Assembly (NCBI GenBank): GCA_035525055.1
Contig: DATLEZ010000020.1
Coordinates: 1-16,756 of the forward strand
Direction: 5' to 3'
From: DATEEG01 sp035525055
Lineage (GTDB): Bacteria > Actinomycetota > Acidimicrobiia > Spongiisociales > ZC4RG35
DNA length: 16,756 nucleotides
The notes below the pieces were generated by a model. It saw only the letters and a list, made by a program, of their open reading frames with translations, was not told where the DNA came from and ran no database searches. Shown here piece by piece: positions 13,501-16,756 of the stretch; position 1 is the first letter of the stretch, and every line of letters starts with the position of its first letter. The position numbers were made by a program, and so were the translations under genes.

Positions 13501-14987
13501 ACTCGATCGAAGACCTTGCCCAGCTGATCTTCGACCTCAAGTCGTTCTCGCCGGCGGCCCGGGTCTCCGTCAAGCTCGTCTCCGAGCCTGGTGTAGGGAC
13601 GGTGGCGGTCGGAGTCGCCAAGGCCCAGGCCGACGCGATTCTCATCTCGGGCATGGAAGGCGGCACCGGTGCCTCGCCGCTCGAATCGGTCAAGCACGCC
13701 GGGGCACCCTGGGAGCTCGGCCTGGCCGAAGCCCATCAGGTCCTGGTCGCCAACGGTCTCCGGGGTCACGTCGCTCTGGAGACCGATGGGGGACTGAGGA
13801 CCGGTCGCGATGTGGTGGTCGCCGCGCTGCTCGGCGCAGAGCGGTTTGGCTTCGGCACCCTGCCGCTGCTGGCACTTGGCTGCAAGATGGTCCGCCAATG
13901 CCACCTCAACACATGCCCGGTCGGGATCGCCACCCAGCAAGAAGACCTCCGCGCCAAGTTCACCGGTGCTGCAGATCACGTCGTGACGCTGTTCCGGCTC
14001 TTGGCCGAAGAAGTCCGTCGGCATCTCGCCTCCCTCGGTGCGCGCAGCATGGCGGAAATCATCGGACGGGCCGACCTTCTCAAGCCGGTCGATCATCCCC
14101 TGGCCGGGGGACTGAGCAAGTTGCTTGTTCGCGCCGAAGGGCGGTGGCGTCATCAGGGTTATCAGAAGTCGGCTCCCTCCCGTCTCAACGAACGCCTGGT
14201 CGACGACGCTCTCGGTGCCGTCGATTCCGGCCATCCGATTGAACTCGCCTTCCCTATCTCGAACGGGGATCGCACGATTGGCGCCCGACTTTCGGGAGAG
14301 ATCGTTAGGCGGCGAGGATCCGAAGGGCTCCCACCCGGAACCGTTCGGGTTCACCTGGCGGGTTGGGCGGGTCAGAGCTTCGGTGCGTTCTTGGTCGACG
14401 GAGTGGAACTCCGGTTGGCGGGGACCGCCAACGACTACGTCGGGAAGGGACTCGGCGGTGGCCTAGTGGTGGTCAAGCCCCGTCGCCCCAACAACCTCAT
14501 CCCCCATGCCGCCGGAAACGCCGTTCTCTACGGCGCCACGAGCGGCACGGCCTACCTATCGGGGATGGTCGGCCAGCGCTTTGCGGTCCGCAACTCAGGG
14601 GCGACCGCCGTCATCGAGGGCTGTTCCGATCACGGTTGTGAGTACATGACCGGTGGGACGGTGGTTGTCCTGGGTTCGGTGGGTCGCAACTTCGCCGCCG
14701 GGATGACCGGGGGAGTGGCCTTCGTGTGGGACCCGAAAGCGATCCTGAACCGCTACCTGGCTGAGACCTCTCCTGCCAACCGGCGTTTGCTCGAAATGGA
14801 GCGTTTGGAGTTGCACGGCCTGATCGACTCGTACCTCGAGGCCACGGCCTCGCCGGTGGCCCGGGGCATCCTGGACGATTGGGACCGCCAGGCCGACCGC
14901 TTCTGGGTGCTGAGGGCGAGCAAGCCCATCGGCCCAAAGTCGGAAGTCGGAAGTCGGAAGTCGGAAGTTATCCCTGTCCAGGTATAG
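10599..14987 (+). CDS. gltB: Glutamate synthase large subunit (GOGAT α)
   Basis: A 1462-aa protein that makes two glutamates from glutamine and 2-oxoglutarate, normally with the GltD reductase subunit. N-terminal class II glutaminase: a 16-residue propeptide then Cys17 (HDACGVGFIAS), with the expected ERVATSS-like and NGEINT segments. A central domain follows, then the FMN domain (about 770-1150, with GSKPGEGGQLPG, ISPPPHHDIYSIEDLAQLI and GGTGASP). The 3Fe-4S cysteines are Cys1095, Cys1101 and Cys1106 in LGCKMVRQCHLNTCPVG. The GXGXG β-helix closes the protein (GNAVLYGATSGTAYLSG, GGTVVVLGSVGRNFAAGMTGG). The last 15 or so residues, KSEVGSRKSEV and beyond, are encoded by a heptamer repeat array and are not family sequence. 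No gltD follows; the next gene is sufB. Confidence 0.97.
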   Translation: MRSSTPLYDPRFEHDACGVGFIASRDRRASYRLTRLAVECLIRLEHRGAKAADGTGDGCGILTQIPQRLLGRELSVRGITAPPPGRLGVMAIFFHPGRSEAERQLISKAIEGEGLRLLVYRTVPTHPAVLSRRAKESLPKIEQALIEAPTDLTEEEFERRMFLARKVAEKDIGPGTTIVSSSARTIVYKGLFAPSHMADFFWDLADADYETAFAIFHQRYSTNTFPSWEIAQPFRALAHNGEINTVASNRSWTHARERVATSSAWGDRLADLAPFLQPGQSDSGSLDNLFELLVLSGRSLVHVKELLVPAAWENVVDLSPERRAFSEYHAFLTEPWDGPAGVAATDGISLVSFVDRNGLRPARWAITPNVVLVASEAGVCPEEESQAEQTGQLGPGEILLFDRTSGTIHFSEEIKESLAAQAPYEEWIGTETFYVQQPFDAVADDRFEAGPFCRVFGYTPEERRLILAEMAEGKTPTGSMGNDSALAALAEEPRRLTQYLHQLFAQVTNPPMDPIREQLVMSLRTYMGRRASMLSETDSTAHIVELSSPILSDAELSSIVRSSDPSFFSYWIAAIWPATEGPSGMAEAIDRITEEAVEAVTGGASLIVLSDREVDADSAPIPMVLVVGAIHHALIEVGVRIKASMIVVSGEPRDSHDLAMLIAAGASAVNPYLAIDQVRALAEDGVVNVDPVVAQENYRSALQSGLLKVMSKMGICTVSAYRGSELFEVIGLGEDVCDLSFRNAPRRFTGLSLEQVAGRVLELHSRYRDGDESPGGFYKFRGKGSLHITSPGVVLSLQKAVRSGEEADWVHYVDQILSRPPSVIRDLLALATRTPIPLEEVEPVERIMRRFVASAMSHGALSREAHEALAEAMNQIGGYSNSGEGGEGPERYGTPRNSAIKQVASGRFGVTPAYLASAEELQIKMAQGSKPGEGGQLPGHKVTPEIARLRHTEPGVTLISPPPHHDIYSIEDLAQLIFDLKSFSPAARVSVKLVSEPGVGTVAVGVAKAQADAILISGMEGGTGASPLESVKHAGAPWELGLAEAHQVLVANGLRGHVALETDGGLRTGRDVVVAALLGAERFGFGTLPLLALGCKMVRQCHLNTCPVGIATQQEDLRAKFTGAADHVVTLFRLLAEEVRRHLASLGARSMAEIIGRADLLKPVDHPLAGGLSKLLVRAEGRWRHQGYQKSAPSRLNERLVDDALGAVDSGHPIELAFPISNGDRTIGARLSGEIVRRRGSEGLPPGTVRVHLAGWAGQSFGAFLVDGVELRLAGTANDYVGKGLGGGLVVVKPRRPNNLIPHAAGNAVLYGATSGTAYLSGMVGQRFAVRNSGATAVIEGCSDHGCEYMTGGTVVVLGSVGRNFAAGMTGGVAFVWDPKAILNRYLAETSPANRRLLEMERLELHGLIDSYLEATASPVARGILDDWDRQADRFWVLRASKPIGPKSEVGSRKSEVIPVQV

Positions 14988-15039
14988 CGTTTGTACGCAT
15001 TTCTTTAGGATCTGGCTCCGTCTTCCGTCTTCCGACTTA
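14937..15039. repeat. Inverted heptanucleotide arrays across the gltB 3' end (AAGTCGG / CTTCCGA)
   Basis: The left array has four AAGTCGG units plus AAGT (14937-14968) inside the last codons of gltB. The right array, CTTCCGT, CTTCCGA and a partial CTTAC (15022-15040, weak extension from 15016), is complementary. The arms are about 50 nt apart and span the gltB stop at 14985-14987. A transcript could fold into a long hairpin here, making this the likely gltB 3' structure. Confidence 0.82.
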
Positions 15040-15065
15040 CCTTTCCTGCACCGTCGACAACCAAT

Positions 15066-15083
15066 TACACTATGTACGTAGTG
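15066..15083 (+). promoter_or_regulatory. sufB promoter -10 with overlapping palindromic operator
   Basis: TACACT (15066-15071, TANNNT) is a candidate -10 box. Overlapping it is the palindrome CACTATGTACGTAGTG (15068-15083): arms CACTA/TAGTG and centre GTAC, with one mismatched pair. A repressor bound here would cover the -10 and the start point. Suf operons are commonly controlled by Fe-S-sensing Rrf2/SufR regulators, so SufR is the first candidate. No regulator gene is in the window. Confidence 0.5.
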
Positions 15084-15088
15084 CAAAT

Positions 15089-15104
15089 GCCGCCTTCGGG
15101 CGGC
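15089..15104 (+). promoter_or_regulatory. UUCG-tetraloop hairpin in the sufB 5' leader
   Basis: GCCGCC-TTCG-GGCGGC is a perfect 6-bp stem closed by a UUCG-type tetraloop, very stable in RNA. It lies just before the ribosome binding site GGGAG (15108-15112) and the ATG at 15120. It would cap the leader and may affect mRNA stability or ribosome access. There is no T-tract directly after it, so it is not a clear terminator. Confidence 0.55.
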
Positions 15105-15119
15105 GATGGGAGTTTTCTA

Positions 15120-16756
15120 ATGGCCACAGTCGATATTGACCTCGGTGCCTACAAGCTGGGCTGGCACGACGTCGAGGACAATGAGTTCAAGCCGGCCAAA
15201 GGTCTCAACGAGTCGATCATCCGCCAGATGTCGGGAATGAAGAAAGAGCCGCAATGGATGCTCGACTTCCGACTCAAGGCTTACCAGCGTTTTCTCCGCA
15301 AGCCCATCCCCCAGTGGGGTGGCGGCGGCGCCCTCAACGACATCGATTTCGACGACATCTACTACTACGTCAAGCCCTCGGGTGGTCAATCGAAGGACTG
15401 GGACATGGTCCCCGACTCGATCAAGTCGACCTATGAGAAGTTGGGGATTCCCCAGGCTGAGCGCCAGTACCTCGCCGGCGTCACCGCCCAGTACGAATGC
15501 CTTCGAGGGGATGTGCGCGTCTACACCGTCAATCGGGGAATGGTCGCCATCAAAGAGATCGAGGCTGGCGACCGCGTGTTCTCGCTCAATGAGCGAACCG
15601 GTCAACTCGAGATTCATAACGTCAAGTCGGCAACTCAGACCGACGTTCGTCAGACTTACCGGGTCGAGGTCGACGGCGGCCGGGTTGTTTATGCAACCGA
15701 CAACCATCCGATCCTGACCCGTCAGGGTTGGGTCAACGTCGGTGACGTCAAGGCTGGGACCGAAGTGGCGGTGGCGGAATCCTTGCCCGATGCAGGGCAA
15801 TCGTTTTTGCCGGTTCGTCCCAAGGGCACGCCCGATGAGTTCCCCGAAACAACCTCGCCGAAGGTGGCCTGGCTGTTCGGCTACGCGATCGGCGGCGGCA
15901 ACCTCGACTCCGACGGATCACTGCTGTCGCTGGTGGCCGACGGCGATACCGCCGCGATTCTGCAGGGCACGATCGGTTCTCTTTTCGCCGTGAGCGCCAA
16001 GGTCGGCGGTGGCCGGGTCGCCATCGACAACAAGCCCATGATTCGGTGGCTGCAGCGCAATGGTCTGGTCGGCGATCGCGACGTCCGCCGGGTGCCCGCC
16101 TGGGTGTTCGGCCTACCACTGGCCGAGCGGGCCGCCTTCCTCCGAGGCCTGCTCGACGGATCGCGCGAGGGTGGGCTCACCGGCCCGCTGTCCGGCGACA
16201 TCTCCGAGTTGGCCGAATTCACCGGCCTCACCGGGTCCGAGAGCCGGGTCGGTTATGCCCCGGTGATATCAGTGACGGAGGCCGATGTTGCAGCCGTTTT
16301 CGACATCGAGGTCGACGGACCGCACAACTTCGTCGCCGAAGGCGTCATCGTCCACAACTCCGAGGTCGTCTATCACCGCAATCGTGAGGATCTCGAGAAG
16401 CTCGGAGTCCTGTTCACCGACATGGACACTGCCCTGCGCGACTACCCCGACCTCGTCAAGGAGTATTTCGCAACGATCATCCCGCCGAACGACAACAAGT
16501 TCGCTGCCTTGAACTCCGCTGTCTGGTCCGGTGGAAGCTTCATCTACGTCCCGCCGGGGGTTCACGTCGATCAGCCGCTCCAGGCCTATTTCCGGATCAA
16601 CTCCGAGAATATGGGACAGTTCGAGCGGACCCTGATCATCGTCGACGAAGGCGCCTTCTGTCACTACGTCGAAGGCTGCTCGGCTCCGATCTACTCGACC
16701 GACTCGCTCCACTCCGCTGTCGTCGAGATCATCGTGAAGCGCGGTGGCCGCTGTCG
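15120..16756 (+). CDS. sufB: Fe-S cluster assembly scaffold SufB, intein-containing, 3' end outside the window
   Basis: The gene reads in one open frame to the window edge (545 codons). The N-extein is 126 residues: MATVDIDLGAYKLGWHD, GLNESIIRQMSGMKKEPQWML, KPIPQWGG, then YLAGVTAQYE. A 287-residue intein interrupts it. The C-extein resumes with SEVVYHRNREDLEKLGV, then FAALNSAVWSGGSFIYVPPGVHVD, AYFRINSENMGQFERTLIIVDEG and HYVEGCSAPIYSTDSLHSAVVEIIVK. All of this is classic SufB, the scaffold that with SufC and SufD builds iron-sulfur clusters. The catalytic core Cys region lies beyond the window. The ATG at 15120 has GGGAG 7 nt upstream. SufD, SufC and SufS probably follow. GltB upstream is a 3Fe-4S enzyme, but the linkage is probably positional only. 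Confidence 0.97.
   Translation, partial: MATVDIDLGAYKLGWHDVEDNEFKPAKGLNESIIRQMSGMKKEPQWMLDFRLKAYQRFLRKPIPQWGGGGALNDIDFDDIYYYVKPSGGQSKDWDMVPDSIKSTYEKLGIPQAERQYLAGVTAQYECLRGDVRVYTVNRGMVAIKEIEAGDRVFSLNERTGQLEIHNVKSATQTDVRQTYRVEVDGGRVVYATDNHPILTRQGWVNVGDVKAGTEVAVAESLPDAGQSFLPVRPKGTPDEFPETTSPKVAWLFGYAIGGGNLDSDGSLLSLVADGDTAAILQGTIGSLFAVSAKVGGGRVAIDNKPMIRWLQRNGLVGDRDVRRVPAWVFGLPLAERAAFLRGLLDGSREGGLTGPLSGDISELAEFTGLTGSESRVGYAPVISVTEADVAAVFDIEVDGPHNFVAEGVIVHNSEVVYHRNREDLEKLGVLFTDMDTALRDYPDLVKEYFATIIPPNDNKFAALNSAVWSGGSFIYVPPGVHVDQPLQAYFRINSENMGQFERTLIIVDEGAFCHYVEGCSAPIYSTDSLHSAVVEIIVKRGGRC
15498..16358 (+). other. SufB intein (287 aa) with degenerate LAGLIDADG endonuclease domain
   Basis: An in-frame protein intron from Cys1 (codon at 15498) to Asn287 (16356-16358). 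It sits between extein residues AQYE and SEVVYH, so Ser is the +1 nucleophile. Splicing blocks: A, CLRGDVRVYT; B, ATDNHPILT with the T-x-x-H motif (Thr67, His70); F, VFDIEVDGPHNFVAEG (268-282); G, VIVHN (283-287) with penultimate His286. All catalytic splicing residues are present, so it should splice. A two-motif LAGLIDADG-type domain lies between, but motif 1 reads LFGYAIGGG (126-134) and motif 2 LRGLLDGSR (215-223). The acidic residue expected at the eighth position is Gly in one and Ser in the other, so DNA cleavage is probably lost. Confidence 0.93.

Noticed and set aside
13476..14354. 292-codon minus-strand frame opposite gltB
   Set aside because: Antisense shadow of the conserved FMN and GXGXG regions of gltB.
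1..16756. tRNA, rRNA, CRISPR or transposase genes
   Set aside because: I found no T-loop/anticodon pattern, spaced direct-repeat array or transposase motif in any intergenic region.

Overview
The window is high-GC bacterial chromosome, most likely from an actinobacterium of an Acidimicrobiia-like lineage. Pointers are a DUF222/HNH-type endonuclease tail, a deazaflavin (F420)-dependent nitroreductase-family protein, Thr-rich lipoprotein/membrane-anchor linkers, a bacterial Ino1, an intein-bearing SufB, frequent GTG/TTG starts, and several starts with no Shine-Dalgarno but a TANNNT -10 box 6-8 nt upstream (leaderless-type). The lineage is inferred from gene content; nothing here fixes a species.

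Layout. 1-217: 3' end of an HNH endonuclease (+). 247-6545: seven genes, all on the minus strand. Read in transcription order they are ino1 (inositol-phosphate synthase), a DDN-like F420 protein, then a translationally coupled trio (Ldh2/malate-lactate dehydrogenase-like oxidoreductase, APH-type phosphotransferase, TIM-barrel sugar-phosphate isomerase/epimerase), then a coupled pair of exported proteins of unknown function. 6546-6938: divergent intergenic region with nested inverted repeats. 6939-9085 (+): DUF6941-like protein overlapping a Lon-substrate-binding-domain protein, a 360-bp leader with a strong hairpin, and a Tat-exported M23 peptidase. 9111-10204 (-): isochorismatase-family hydrolase and a short Rossmann protein. 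10341-10511 (+): a 56-aa two-TM protein. 10599-14987 (+): gltB with no gltD following it. 15120-end (+): sufB, interrupted by a 287-aa intein and running off the window.

Main points from the hunt. (1) Four loci carry tandem heptanucleotide repeats, mostly as inverted pairs, of related degenerate units (CTTGAGG, CTAGAC-type, CTTCCGA). In each locus at least one array lies at or within about 20 nt of a stop codon, and one array has been translated into the GltB C-terminus. (2) The SufB intein keeps all splicing motifs, but both LAGLIDADG acids appear lost. It sits at a different site from the Mycobacterium tuberculosis SufB intein as I recall it. (3) The Ldh2-like enzyme lacks the family's catalytic His/Arg and second His while keeping the cofactor-binding motifs, and it is coupled to a kinase and an isomerase next to ino1; this is a candidate uncharacterised pathway. 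(4) A near-perfect palindrome overlaps the predicted sufB -10 box and is a candidate SufR/Rrf2-type operator.
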